Positions 46,381 through 58,200 of a stretch of DNA of 64,000 nucleotides are shown here, in pieces. The position numbers were made by a program, and so were the translations under genes. Source of the DNA: Lantana camara (lineage: Eukaryota > Streptophyta > Magnoliopsida > Lamiales > Verbenaceae); NCBI GenBank assembly GCA_037501455.1, contig CM074858.1, positions 46,311,001 through 46,375,000 of the forward strand. Direction: 5' to 3'. Under the pieces are notes generated by a model. It was given only the letters and a program-made list of their open reading frames with translations. It was not told the origin of the DNA and made no database searches. The stretch's first letter is position 1. Each line of letters starts with the position of its first letter.

Positions 46381-49270
46381 ATAAATGCATATGCGGAAGC
46401 AGAACATAGGGACAATCATAGTATAAGTAAGGAGCTACGGGTTCAACTAGCATAGATACCTAGTCCCGAAATTTCAAACATGAATCATAAATCATAAATC
46501 ACAGGTTCAATCTGTCCCTAGAAGCCTGTCCCGTATCATAAAATATAATCATAAAAGTTCATAAATTCAATGTATAACTTATTCAATTTACAAAAATACG
46601 TGTGAAAAGACTCTGACCTAACCACAAGACTCGATAGACTCAAAATCCCACCTAGCTCACCAAAACCTGTAAAATAACTAAAAACAAAGCTGGGTTTAGT
46701 CTATAGGAGACTGGTGGGCATAAAACAGGGCATAACATAAATAATATTACAGAATTTAAGCACACACACATGCAAGCTATAATCCCGTTCGAGGTTTAAA
46801 ACATTTCCCAAGTGGGTGAAAACAAAGAAAACAACACTTGGGATTACAACAATAAAATTCATTCATGAGGTCATTACTCGAGCCCGACGAGTGGGCGAAT
46901 TCTCCAACCTTCACCTCGTGTGTGCATTAATTAATTCATTCATTCATTAGCGATCATGCGATATTCATTCATTCATTCGATCATGCGACATTCATTTATT
47001 CATTCGATCATTCAATCGTTATCATTCATTCATGCATTAACAATTACACCTTTTTTCTCCGGTTGGTGAACGCGTCATTTTGGGTTGACACCTTTCCGCC
47101 CAACGACATTGTCCTCACTGGATAGGTTTTGTTCCTCCCTGCCGTGTACCGACCCAGGAGAACGCATCTGCCCATTCATTGACCAAAGGGGTTACATGAA
47201 TCCCCCAATTGGCACTCAGCTCCCATTCCCCGCTAAAACTCCTAACGAGGGCCAGTGTCGCCGTCATTCATTGTGAGACTAACACATAGGATCACCGTCT
47301 AGAAGAGAAACTCACCTGGCTACACCTTATCGAACAAGACCAAGAAGAAAAGAAGACTTGAAAGTAGCCTATGAACCCGGTAGATCTCCGCCCTGGAGAA
47401 AAATGTACAAAAAGATAACACCATAAAATTGTGAGACTCAAGACTCCATATGAACCATATAAGACGCACGACAACGCATTAATAGTGAAGACATTCATGA
47501 GCAATAACAATGTACTAATAATATGTTCATGTCACAAATATTACCAAGTAGTTACCTAAACAAACCTTTCATTCATTACACGAATAAATCATGTTTGTCC
47601 GTTATCATTCGTTCATTCGTTCAATTCATAACAAATCATAATACTTGTTAATAATTTGCATAAATCAATTCAAGATGAAAGGAATCCAATTCATAATCAG
47701 TCAAATGAACTCATATCAAAGCATATAATAGTATACATTAGGAATTCCTAAAGTTAAAATTCATATAAGGGGCAACGAATGCAAAGGAAGCGAAACAAGG
47801 TAACATATAAAAGCATATGAGTTCATAATTCAAAAACGAGCATTCCAATTAGGCCATAAATTTAAAATATACAACCTAGCATATAATATAACATGTTAAC
47901 TAAGCATATGAATCAATTATAGCGGAAATAAATTCATTAAACACATAGGGAATACATTGGTAACAAGAGGAGTCATCACATTATAGCACTTAAACGTTTA
48001 AGCATATATTTCACGTTTGTTCAACACAAATGAAGTCATAAAGTTCATAAGCAAGGTGGAATTAAGTTTTATTTGTTATAAATGAAACTAGACACATAGA
48101 TCTTTTCAATGGTATATGGCACGAATTATGATTCAAAGCGAGGTGAAAATGGCGTAGGTTTAAAGTTGGACCAATGCAGAATTTTGGCGAAGTGGCGACA
48201 CAATTTTCAAACGATCATATCTCACAAACCACAATGAATTTTAAGGTGATTACATTTTAGAATGTTCTAGACTTCAAGAGGTTTCTTATGGTTCAAAATT
48301 CATGCCAATCGGAGCTCAAACGAAGTCAGCACGGTCGTGTTAAAATTATCCTGAAAGCTGACACGGCCGTGTCGCAATAAAAAAATTCCTACTCGAAGCA
48401 TTGACACGTCCGTGTTGTAAATGAACTGAGGTTGGACACGGCCGTGTTGGGTCATCTTCTCCAAAAATCAATGGCTAAGGAGCAAGGGTTCGAAGGGCAA
48501 TATTCCAAAACCACCCCAAATCATATCCGGATCAATTCATACACTAATACACATCAAAATACACCACAATACACATATATGGACACATGTCATCACCAAA
48601 TCTTCATTCAATCCACCATTCACAATTACATATACACACATATATATACACATATACATATATTCATATATACCTTGGAAGAGAGAAGGATAAGAGAAAG
48701 ATTGGAGCTTGATTCTTGTCTTAAAACTTGATGGAATTTCCTTGCTTCCTTGTCTTAAAACTTGATGGAATTTCCTTGCTTCCTTGTCTCTTGCTTGGGG
48801 CTCGATTTGGGAAGGGAAGGGATGAAGGGTTTGGAGTGTCTCTTGGAAGAGAAAGGGGAAGAAGAAAAATGAATAAAGAGAGGAGGGGGAAATATCGTGT
48901 AATATAAGAGGAAAAAAGGGGAAAATTACACTTTAGTCCCTCAACAATTAAGTGCATCAATTAAGGCCCCAAGGTTTGGTAGAATAGCAATTAGGTCAAA
49001 TATCAAGGTTCGGTTGAGTCCAAGGATTTCATATAAGATCAAATATGTACATAATCGAAATAAAACATTTAAATAGCAAGTAAACATATTAAAATCGGGT
49101 TTAAGTAATGAAATCAATTAAATCATATTGGTCACATAATAGCAATTAGTTCACGAAATTATTAAATTAAATATTCAATTAGCAATTAAAACATAATTAA
49201 ATCATGTAACACTCGGTCTAAACCCACTCATGACGTCATACCTGACTTGTCGAGAAATTGGGGCGTTACA
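46381..49270 (-). mobile_element. LTR G, left end truncated, related to D and J1
   Basis: It ends GGGGCGTTACA at 49270; the minus strand opens TGTAACGCCCC and shares TTCTCG...CAGGTATGACGTCA with LTR J1. It shares GGTTTTGTTCCTCC and CTCCGCCCTGGAGAA words with D. The expected TGTAGCACC start is missing and no TSD can be found; the left junction near 46381 is a deletion scar. A donor-like AAG|GTATATATG ends its exon at 48674. CATT repeats lie near 46925-47030. A 38-bp duplication lies near 48720-48792. Confidence 0.75.
48329..48448. repeat. Palindrome cluster of LTR G (GACACGGCCGTGTC type, four copies)
   Basis: Copies are at 48329-48340 (shorter, GCACGGTCGTGT), 48360-48373 (perfect), 48403-48416 and 48435-48448. 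The core ACGGCCGT equals that of A, D and I, but the arms are GAC/GTC. The cluster lies 823-942 bp from the LTR 5' end. Confidence 0.85.
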
Positions 49271-49950
49271 GTCCTAGCTTCTTTAGTCCCATTCCTTATC
49301 TTCCCGTCTGATTTGCTGTCTTTCCTCCTGAGTAGGGTTTTCGAATTTTGTGATTTTTGCCCTGAGAAGGATTTCTTCTCTAATTTTGCAGCACTTTGAT
49401 TTTTGAAGAGAAAAAGGTCCCTCGTTCTTTTATTCTCCTCTTCATTGGCTTCTTCGATTTGGTGTCTTCTCCGATTTCTTCTCTTCAGGTGATTTGGGTG
49501 AAACGTTGAACTTGGCTTCGCTTCAGTTGATTTGGGTGATTTCTTCTCCGATTTGGTGATTTGGAAAGTGGAGGGTTTCTCAATTGGATTTTGTTTGAAA
49601 ATGGTACTTCTCAATTGGAAAGTGGATTTCTTCCCTCCTTTTTTTTAGAGGAAAGCGGCAATTTTTGTCCGAAAACAACCATATTGTGACGCTTTTCATT
49701 TACAGTGTCATCGTAAATATACAATATTAGGACGCTTTTAATTTAGCATCCCAATAACACTACCATATTGTGACGCTGAGTCTAAAAATGTCTTAATACT
49801 ATCAATTCAATTAATAATTAATTTAATATATAAAATAAATTATATTTAATTTGGCAATTTTCGAAAAAGCGTCACAACAGATGCAATTTTATGACGCCTT
49901 TTTAAAAGCGTCATATTAGGGCGTGACCAAAGGCTGTTTTTCTAGTAGTG
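49271..49950. mobile_element. Right end of a CACTA (En/Spm-like) DNA transposon, truncated
   Basis: It terminates TTTTCTAGTAGTG (49938-49950), the complement of CACTACTAGAAAA, the usual plant CACTA terminal repeat. Subterminal GTGACGC/GCGTCA motifs recur (about 49686, 49730, 49770, 49868, 49896, 49908, 49921). The left end is missing, presumably lost in the same deletion that cut G. No transposase is visible. The frame at 49228-49614 crosses the G junction and is not a gene. Confidence 0.75.
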
Positions 49951-49952
49951 AA

Positions 49953-50104
49953 GTCTGCTTTAGGTAAGGCTTCCTGACTCTTCTACGGACGTCTGCTTTA
50001 TGTGAGGCTTTTTGACTCTCCTACGAGTGTCTGCTTTAGGTAAGGCCTCCTGACTCTCCTACAGACATTTGTTGTCGTTAAGGCTTTCTGTCAACCTTAT
50101 AGCA
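49953..50104. repeat. 38-bp tandem repeat, about 3.5 units
   Basis: Units start GTCTGCTTTA at 49953, 49991 and 50029, with a decayed fourth from about 50067. Each contains AGGCTTCCTGACTCTCCTAC-like sequence. It lies between the CACTA end and the E2 gag remnant. Confidence 0.85.
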
Positions 50105-51377
50105 TTTGTTGTTCGATCTCTTGGCGTCCTCGCAGGTTTAATAGGTTAGTTTTCTTGGCGAAACCCTTATGTGATCAAGGCGGCATCTTGTCTTTCAGAA
50201 GCCTTCTTCACGTACCAATTGCTCAATCTCGTTCTTTAGGTCACGACATTCATGCGTATCGTGCTCGTAATTGTTGTGAAATTGGCATAACTTATCAGAT
50301 GGGGGGTTAGTAGGGTCCTTTTCTGCTCTTGGAGGTCGGATCAGAAGTTTGGTTCCTTCCACATGTATGAGGATAGTAGATGGTGTGGTTCTCATCGGAG
50401 TGTAGTAGTCAAATTTTGGGTGACGAGGTAAACGGGCTTCCTGATGCTCCATAATCCGGGGCCTTTTAGTTGCTATCGAGGATATCATGTGGTTTTTCCT
50501 CATCCTGCATGCTCCGTGTTGTTTGCACTCCTTTTCCCACTCAGCTTCTTCAAGCTAAATGTATTTGGTTATGTGCTGCTCAAGATCTTCTATTCCATCA
50601 TATTTGGATAGGTCAACCCTCCTGAAGTTTGCTGGTAGTTCATCAACTAGGATGCGCTCGACGAACGGCAGGCCTCTCCTAGAGACAGGCCATCTTTCTA
50701 TGATCCTTTGCTTGACTTTCTGAAGTTCTCGTTGCAACCCAACTACCCACTAAAGGGGGGTCCTCTTCCCTTCCTCTCGCTTCATGATGTAGGTTCGTGT
50801 TATGAACGTTTACGTCCACTTGTGTGTTAGCAGGCGTTCCTCCTGTGGGCGTTCCTCCTTGTTGGTCCACACCGAATGGAATTGCTCCGGGGTGGTCTGG
50901 TCGCCCATCGCTGCACTCCTGCTGGATCGTTGATTAGAGGCGTTTCTTGTGCTGGGGGCCACGGGATATCCTGGTACACCGCTTCCTCCTGCGTGTGAGG
51001 CGACATCCATCCTCATTGTGCGTCGCCTCTAGCAATTTGGGGCTGTCCTTGTGTGATTATTTCCCTTACCGCGTCTAGGACTTCTTCCCGTATTGAGGCG
51101 TGAACTACCTCGCCTATCTGTTGGCTAAGCTCGTCCCATGGCAGTCGCGTTTCTCCTGTAGATCCTCTCTCAGCACTTTACCCTTCTGTTTGTGCCCTCC
51201 TGGCATTGGGGCCGGTGTTCCTAGAGTGGGGGGAAGCTCCTTGCAAAGCAGGGCCAGACGCAATCCTGGGTGCAGAGAATTGAAATCCCACGCTTGTTGT
51301 GGTAGGTGTTGGTAAGCTTGGATGACCAATAACGAGCGTTTTTGGCTGCGGGATGAGTGTAGGTTTGTCTCTAGTGA

Positions 51378-51560
51378 GGTTGACTGTTGGAGCAGGTCCA
51401 GTCGCTCCTGGGATGGGAACCCCCCGTAGATCTGCCTCCAGCAAGGTTGACTGTCAGAGTAGGTTCAGTCGCTCCTGGTATAGGAATTCCTGCAGACCTG
51501 TCTCCAGCGAGGTTGACAGCCAGAGTAGGCCCTGTTGCTCCTGAGCTTGTCGAAGCTTCT
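51378..51560. repeat. Imperfect 65-68-bp tandem repeat in E2 gag N-terminus
   Basis: Units start GGTTGAC at 51378, 51446 and 51511 and encode (minus) repeated IPGAT.P...VNLAGDRS-like peptides. Unit lengths that are not multiples of three shift the frame. Confidence 0.75.
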
Positions 51561-51613
51561 GTGTTGTTTCCTCTTCTAATTGTCAGGCTCGCATGCGCGG
51601 GAATAGAGCTGAG

Positions 51614-51797
51614 TGTGATACCCCTATCCCACATCGGGAAAGTATGAATGTTAAGTTCAGTATATAAGTTAAAGAGTCCAAGTATAACCAATGGATATCC
51701 CTTTTGGGCAGTGGTTTAGGTCCAATTTCAGGTTATACTCGGTGGGCTTGGAGACTTGCACTCACGTCCAACGGGCCCGCGCACCCGGGGCGTGACA
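51614..51797. mobile_element. 184-bp solo LTR, TRIM-like, TSD CTGAG
   Basis: CTGAG flanks both sides (51609-51613, 51798-51802). Ends are TGTGATACCCC and GGGGCGTGACA. TCCCACATCGG near its start (51626-51636) is a word common in plant TRIM LTRs. The short length favours a TRIM rather than a truncated long LTR. It is inserted in E2 gag. Confidence 0.8.
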
Positions 51798-51891
51798 CTG
51801 AGGCTTCCTCCCGTTGCAGATTCGAAGTTGTTAGTGGTTGAAGTAGCCATGAAAGATTTGGATCTATTTTTCTCACGTCTACAGCTCAAAA

Positions 51892-51909
51892 TTCCCATAG
51901 GCGGCGCCA
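51892..51909 (-). other. Primer-binding site of E2
   Basis: The minus strand reads TGGCGCCGCCTATGGGAA, 2 nt from the LTR. TGGCGCCG is the PBS type usual for Tat elements, not the initiator-Met type used by A, B, C and I. Confidence 0.85.
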
Positions 51910-52635
51910 GATGATGCGTTTAGACAATTGCACCACCCTATTTATACGGGAATCTGAGTTGCTAGGATCTTAATACCTGCAGATATAACTATTTGAGGGG
52001 AATAAAGAGGAGATTAGAACTTAGACAATCTATCAAGATTACATGAAAAAAGCGTAATAAAATAGAGATAATGATAGCAAAATAATTAAGCAAATAAAAA
52101 GGATAATAGGAGAAATTATGCTCATCATTCCCAAGTAGATATAGATTTCTGAGAGCATTCTTTTAGAGAGAGAGAGAGAGAGAAAAGAACTGTATATTAT
52201 TAAAATGAGTGATCGTGTGTGAGTACAAATGTTATCTCCCTATTTAAAGATACGACTAAGGTCTTCCTCTTGGTTAGGGTTTTCTCCTATTTTTTAAGGA
52301 GGTTGGGAAGTGGGAAAAAAAGGTAGGATAGTTGAGAGATATCTGTGATGCCCCGTTTTCTCCGATGTTCAAGCTAACAGCACGTGTCGACCTTCTTGTA
52401 CGTTTAACTACGCGATTATGTGATTATGTGGCCTTATTTGCAGCTCCTTCAGAGTTTAGAGGCTTGTTTGTAATTTTCTCTTTTTAAGGGCTTCTCGGTT
52501 ATTTCTCGTTTGACCGAGAAATTGACCTAATAGACCACTTTAACGCGTTCGGGACATCGAAACGAGTCCGTAGACTCTAAGCTTGCTCAATTCTGGCGTC
52601 GTTAGCCCTCCCTACCAGTCATTCTCGCTCGTTAA

Positions 52636-55212
52636 TGTAGCACCCGGAACGCCAGGCACCACATCCCCCGCACTATAGCCCCAATCCACATATGAAACGG
52701 ACAATCCATACATGAATCAAAGCTACAGCGAACGGGAGACAATAAAATGACTCAAGGCTAGGCGGGTACCCTCAATTTAAAACCAACCAATATGCAATAC
52801 AGAGTATTTAAAAGCGGAAGCAATAACATTCAATAGATACGTATAGGTACCATATTTATTTATTTACGTATAGATACCAACGTTTACACTATCAATACAA
52901 TGTCATCCGTCAACAAAATAGACAATAGGGCGATACAAAATATCCCAAACCTCTATACAATCAAAATGTGGGAATGAAGTGTGCTAGACCCAAATTTAAA
53001 GACCAAATGACTCTAAATTCCCGCCTAGCACGCCCTGCAAAACACTGAAAAGTTGAGGTGTCAGTCCAACACGGACTGAGCGAGGGGTATAATAAATATA
53101 AGCGCACATACATGCAAGCTATAACCTCGGGTAATAATTTTGGAAAAACAATACAATTTAGTAGGTTAAAAGAGATACTATCGCCCGAGATTACAACTAT
53201 TCCAATTTCAATTCAATCAATTTCAATTCAATCAATAGTGGCCCGGCGAGTGGGGCAATTCTCCAACCTTATACCGACTGTGTACAATCAATCAATCAAT
53301 CAATCAATTATTAGGTGATTAGGTGATCAAGCAATTCATTAATGTGCACAATTAGCAGTTTCAATAACGCCTTCTTCCTCCGGGTGATGGTGGGATTGCA
53401 AGGCCCCACCATCCAATCAATCTGGGCAGAGGGTACATGAATCCCTAAGCCCGGAACTCCTTTCCCACCCTAATCTCCTAGGGGGTTCAGGGGTCATCCC
53501 AATTTGGTGAGGATAGTTATCGAGTTACCCGTCAGCCCATGCTTTCCCGGTTGGCTCGAGTCACTATCCTCGGGCCCACAGTGCAATACAATACTCGCCC
53601 AATCAATCAATCAATCAATCAATTTCTTTCAATATTTCGATAAAACATTTGAAAACCAATCTCATTTGAAAACTATACGTATAATTATAGGTTTTGGCTT
53701 AAAATATCACATAGGGTTGTACGGGTCCTATGTATCTAAAATTAAACCTCACCTGAACGACCCAAAAATATCCAAGGAGACAGCTCACGGGGCCTGCTCC
53801 TCGTCACCAGGAAGCTGGTCTGTGCAAGAAAGACAATTGTCCGTGAAACACGACTCAAAATGTACCAAATAGGACGAACGGCAAAATACGACGAAACGAC
53901 GGGAAAAATACAATGCACCTTGAAAATATCGCATTTCAACATGTAATTAATCATATAATGTCAATTAGGGATCAAATAATTGATTGGAAGATGATGTTGA
54001 AATTTTAATTTTATGCAGTAGCTTTTGCACTACAATCGCAGTGGGAACGGCCGTTCCGGCCTTCCCTTGAAAATGGGAAGGGCCGTTCCCATGGCTGAAG
54101 AAAACGCGCCAGCGTTTTTTTAAAAAGGGAAATGCGTTTTGGCTGGGAAGGGCCGTTCCGGCGCACAGGCCAAAGTGGGAACGGCCGTTCCCAGTCTCGC
54201 TGGCCTGAGTCTCAGTATCATGGGAACGGCCGTTCCAGTTTTAAACTGGGGCTGGGAATGGCCGTTCCCAGAATACGTGAGCAAAATATGCAGAGCAGAA
54301 AACAGAGCAGCCATGGCAATACAACAATCAACCACCAAAATGAATTCAAGCCAAGTTGATATGCAAATATTAGATGCAATAAATATGCTAGCATGCTTAT
54401 GGATCAACAATAACTCATAAAAACATATAATCCCATGTTAGATCATCAATATTCAATCATTTGAAACCCATTTTCTCCAACATGTTTCAAGCTCATAAAA
54501 CTCAAGGTATATGCATCAAACTTGAGCTTAAAGTTCACAAACATATTTCCAACAACTAATACACAATATACTCAAGCTAATACAAAGCCCTATATAACAT
54601 ACATATTCAATGAAATCAAACAATCTCCATAATTACCTTAAATGCAAGAAATGAGAGATGAGATGGAGATATGTTGTTGATGATGCTCCAATGTCCACAA
54701 AACCCACAAAAATGATGCTTGCAAGAAGAAATCTCCCACTTGTCTAGCTAGGGTTTGGTTCGGTTGATCAAGAGAAAGGAAGAGCAAAGTTGAAATGTTT
54801 TGTATGAAGAATGAGGGCAAGGTACGTGAATGCTACTAAGGAGAAGAGAAGAAAATGGCCAAATTGCTAATAAATCCCTCAATTTTATTAAGTTATGCAA
54901 TTAAGGTTCAAATCCAATTTTAAATGATCAATATGATCCAATGCAATTAGATCCCATATGCATGAAAATGATCAATTAAGGACATAAAGGAAATAAGTCA
55001 CATTCGGGAAATTAATTCACGTTGCAATCACGTTCAATAAATCCGAAAAATATGATATGATATGAATTTTCAATAAAATATCAAGAATACAATTTTATAA
55101 AATTATGATATGCTATGGAAATTTAGAGAAATGGACAATTAATAATTAAATTACAACTCTCAAACGCACACGTGTCGTTCATACCTGAATTGCCGAAAGC
55201 TGGGGCGTTACA
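52636..55212 (-). mobile_element. I 3' LTR (2577 bp)
   Basis: It starts TGTAGCACCCGG and ends GGGGCGTTACA on the plus strand. It contains a palindrome cluster at 54044-54269 and (CAAT)n runs near 53289 and 53601. Frames such as 53058-53318, 53504-53872 and 54120-54420 recur in the partner LTR and are not genes. Confidence 0.95.
54044..54269. repeat. Palindrome cluster in I 3' LTR (six copies)
   Basis: GGAACGGCCGTTCC-type copies run from 54044-54057 (perfect) to 54254-54269, including perfect ones near 54179 and 54222. Confidence 0.9.
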
Positions 55213-55248
55213 ATCCTCCCTCCTTATAAGAATCTGGTCCCCAGATTC
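55213..55248 (-). promoter_or_regulatory. PPT and PPT-proximal hairpin of I
   Basis: The minus strand has GAATCTGG-GGA-CCAGATTC (55230-55248) and then an AAGGAGGGAGGAT tract. The gag-pol stop TGA (55247-55249) overlaps the first bases of the hairpin. Confidence 0.85.
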
Positions 55249-58200
55249 ACTGATCGGAAGGGAACAACTCTGGATGGAACCGTCTCATTTTGTCTTCGGT
55301 CTCCCACGTGGCTTCTTCGGTCTTATCACTTCTCCAAAGAACCTTAACCATGGGGATCTTCCGGTTTCTTAATTCCTGAAACTTCTTATCCAATATCTTA
55401 ACCGGTTTCTGAACAAAGGTAAGACTCGGTTCCAATTCCACTTCTTCAACAGGAATGATCTCGGTTTCATCGGGGTAGTATTTCCTCAGCTGAGACACGT
55501 GAAATACGTTATGAATCCCCGTGAGGCTCGGTGGTAGGTCCAATCTGTAAGCAACTTCTCCAATTCTTTCCACAATCTCATAAGGACCTAAATAACGAGG
55601 TTTAAGTTTACCTCCTTTCCCAATCCGAGCAAATCCTTTACGTGGAGACGCCTTCAAGAATACCCGGTCTCCAACCTCAAATTCGAGATCTCTTCTGCGA
55701 CGATCGGCGTAGCTCTTCTGTCTGTCTTGAGCTGATTTCATCCGTTGTTTTATTAATTGGACTTTCTCAATCATAGCTTCAACTGCCTTGGAAGGTTTTT
55801 CCAATTTCTCACCTTTCTTAACACCTTCCTGTTTAGTCCATTTCCACTCTTCCAAGTCAAAGAACAACGGAGAACGACACTTCCGTCCATAAAGTAGCTC
55901 ATACGGTGCCATTCCAATCGAAGCCTGAAAACTGTTGTTGTACGCGAACTCAATCAAAGGTAGCTGATCATGCCAAGAAGACTGGAAATCCAAAGAACAA
56001 GCTCGAAGCAAATCCTCGAGATACCTTATTAATCTCTCGGACTGACCATCCGTCTGAGGATGAAAAGCTGTACTAAACTGGAGCTTCGTACCCAAAACCT
56101 CTTGCAATTCACGCCACAACCTCGAAGTGAACCGTGGATCTCTGTCTGAAACGATACTGACCGGAATCCCGTGAAGTCTAACAATCTCCCGGTTATAAAG
56201 CTCGGCTAGCTTGCGAATCTTATACGACATCCGAACTGGCAGAAAATGTGCAGACTTCGTCAAACGATCCACAATCACCCAAATCCCATCGAATCCACCT
56301 TTCACCTTAGGTAATCCGGACACGAAATCCATCGTCACCTGTTCCCACTTCCACTCAGGAATAGGTAACGGCTGAAGAAGACCTCCCGGTTTCTGATGCT
56401 CGGCTTTCACTTTCTGACAAGTGAGACAATGCTTCACAAACTCGGCCACATCTTTCTTCAATCCACGCCACCAATAATATTGCCTTAAGTCCTTATACAT
56501 CTTGTTCCCTCCGGGGTGGATAGAATAAGCCGATCTGTGAGCTTCCTCGAGCAATACCCGTTTCAACTCTTCGGGTACAACCACTCGGTTCTTGAAACGA
56601 AGAAGACCGGTTTCATCGAACCCGAATGGACACTCTGGATCAGCTCTTGCCTTGGCTACCAATTTCTGAACTTCCAAATCTGTACTCTGAGCCTCAAACA
56701 ACCTGTGCTTCAACTCTGGTTGGACCGAAATATTAGAAACTCGAGCCTTCAAAACAATTGGCTCGATTCCACTACTTTCACCCACTTCCAAGCTCGACAC
56801 ACTAACCTTCCTACTAAGTGCATCGGCGACCACATTGGCTTTGCCGGGATGGTACTTGATCGTGCAATCATAATCTTCCAATCTTTCCATCCAACGCCGT
56901 TGCCTCATATTTAAATCCTTCTGAGTGAATAGATACTGGAGGCTTTTGTGGTCGGTGAAAATCTCGAAGGACACCCCGTACAAATAATGTCTCCACTTTC
57001 CAAGTGCAAAGACTACAGCAGCAAGCTCAAGATCATGTGTCGGATAATTCTTCTCATGCTCTTTCAACTTTCGGGATGCATAAGCAATTACTTTACCCTT
57101 CTGAGTCAACACACATCCCAAACCTTCCTTAGAGGCATCCGTATAAACGGCATATCCTTCAGAACCTTCCGGAAGGGCTAACACTGGAGCAGACACTAAC
57201 TTCTCCTTCAAGAAAGTGAAACTCTTCTCACAATCTTCATTCCAATCGAATTTCACATTCTTCTTCGTCAACCGGGTTAAAGGAGCTGCTAACTTGGAGA
57301 AATCCTTCACAAACCTCCGGTAATAACCTGCCAATCCCAAGAAACTCCTAATCTCAGAGGCATTCCTAGGTTTCTCCCACTTCAACACTGACTCAATCTT
57401 GGAAGGATCAACTTCCAATCCGTTGCCCGAAATCACGTGACCCAAGAATGACACCCGGTCAATCCAGAACTCACACTTGCTGAACTTGGCAAACACTGAT
57501 GCTCCTTCAAAGTCCTCAATACCAACTGAAGGTGTCTTGCATGCTCCTCGGCAGACTTCGAGAAAACCAGGATATCATCAATAAAAATGACCACGAACTT
57601 ATCCAGAAAAGGCCTGAAAATCCTATGCATCATATCCATAAAAGCTGCTGGGGCATTAGTCAACCCAAACGGCATCACAACAAACTCATAATGCCCATAC
57701 CGAGTGTTAAATCCTGTCTTAGGAATATCCCCTGATCGGATACGCAGCTGGTAGTAACCTTGTCTCAAATCCAATTTCGAATAGACTTTCGAACCCTGAA
57801 GTATGTCAAACAACTCCTCGATGTGTGGAAGAGGATACTTGTTCTTGATCGTCATCCTGTTCAACTCCCTATAATCTATGCACATTCTCAAGGTCCCGTC
57901 CTTCTTCTTTACAAACAAAACCGGTGCACCCCAAGGAGAAGAACTCGGTCTGATGTACCCAATCTCCAACAACGCATCAAGTTGAGTCTTCAACTCTTTC
58001 AACTCGGCCGGAGCCATACGATACGGAGTCTTGGAGTACGGCTCTGCGTTAGGGTACAAGTCAATCACAAACTCAATTTCCCGTTCTGGAGGTAAAGAAT
58101 CCAATTCCTCAGGAAAAACCTCGGGAAAATCCTTCACTACTTCCGTCTCTTCCAGCTTACTCTGATCCTTAGGTTTGTTAAGGATATAAGCAATGAAACC

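Larger units (their letters stand above)
50105..51850 (-). pseudogene. gag: gag remnant of Tat element E2
   Basis: A likely start at 51850 reads MATSTTNNFES. It is followed by a low-complexity Pro/Gly repeat region (about 51560-51180), then a segment with RILVDELPANFRRVDLSKYDG (50737-50555, entry to the gag capsid domain), and then directly the zinc-finger region CQFHNNYEHDTHEC followed by RDLKNEIEQL (50503-50195). The capsid core between them, roughly 150 residues in relatives, is missing. Several frames and stops (50870, 51016) and a solo LTR at 51614 break it. The motif CxxHxxxxHxTxxC is typical of Tat gag. Confidence 0.75.

Noticed and set aside
49228..49614. 128-codon minus-strand frame rich in Lys and Ser
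   Set aside because: It starts inside the CACTA remnant and ends inside LTR G, crossing an element junction; low complexity, so no real gene or captured host exon can be claimed.
57480..57500. Programmed -1/+1 frameshift as the reason for two overlapping frames in I
   Set aside because: The break lies inside RT, not between gag and pol, and the sister element A is in one frame there; a 1-nt deletion explains it.
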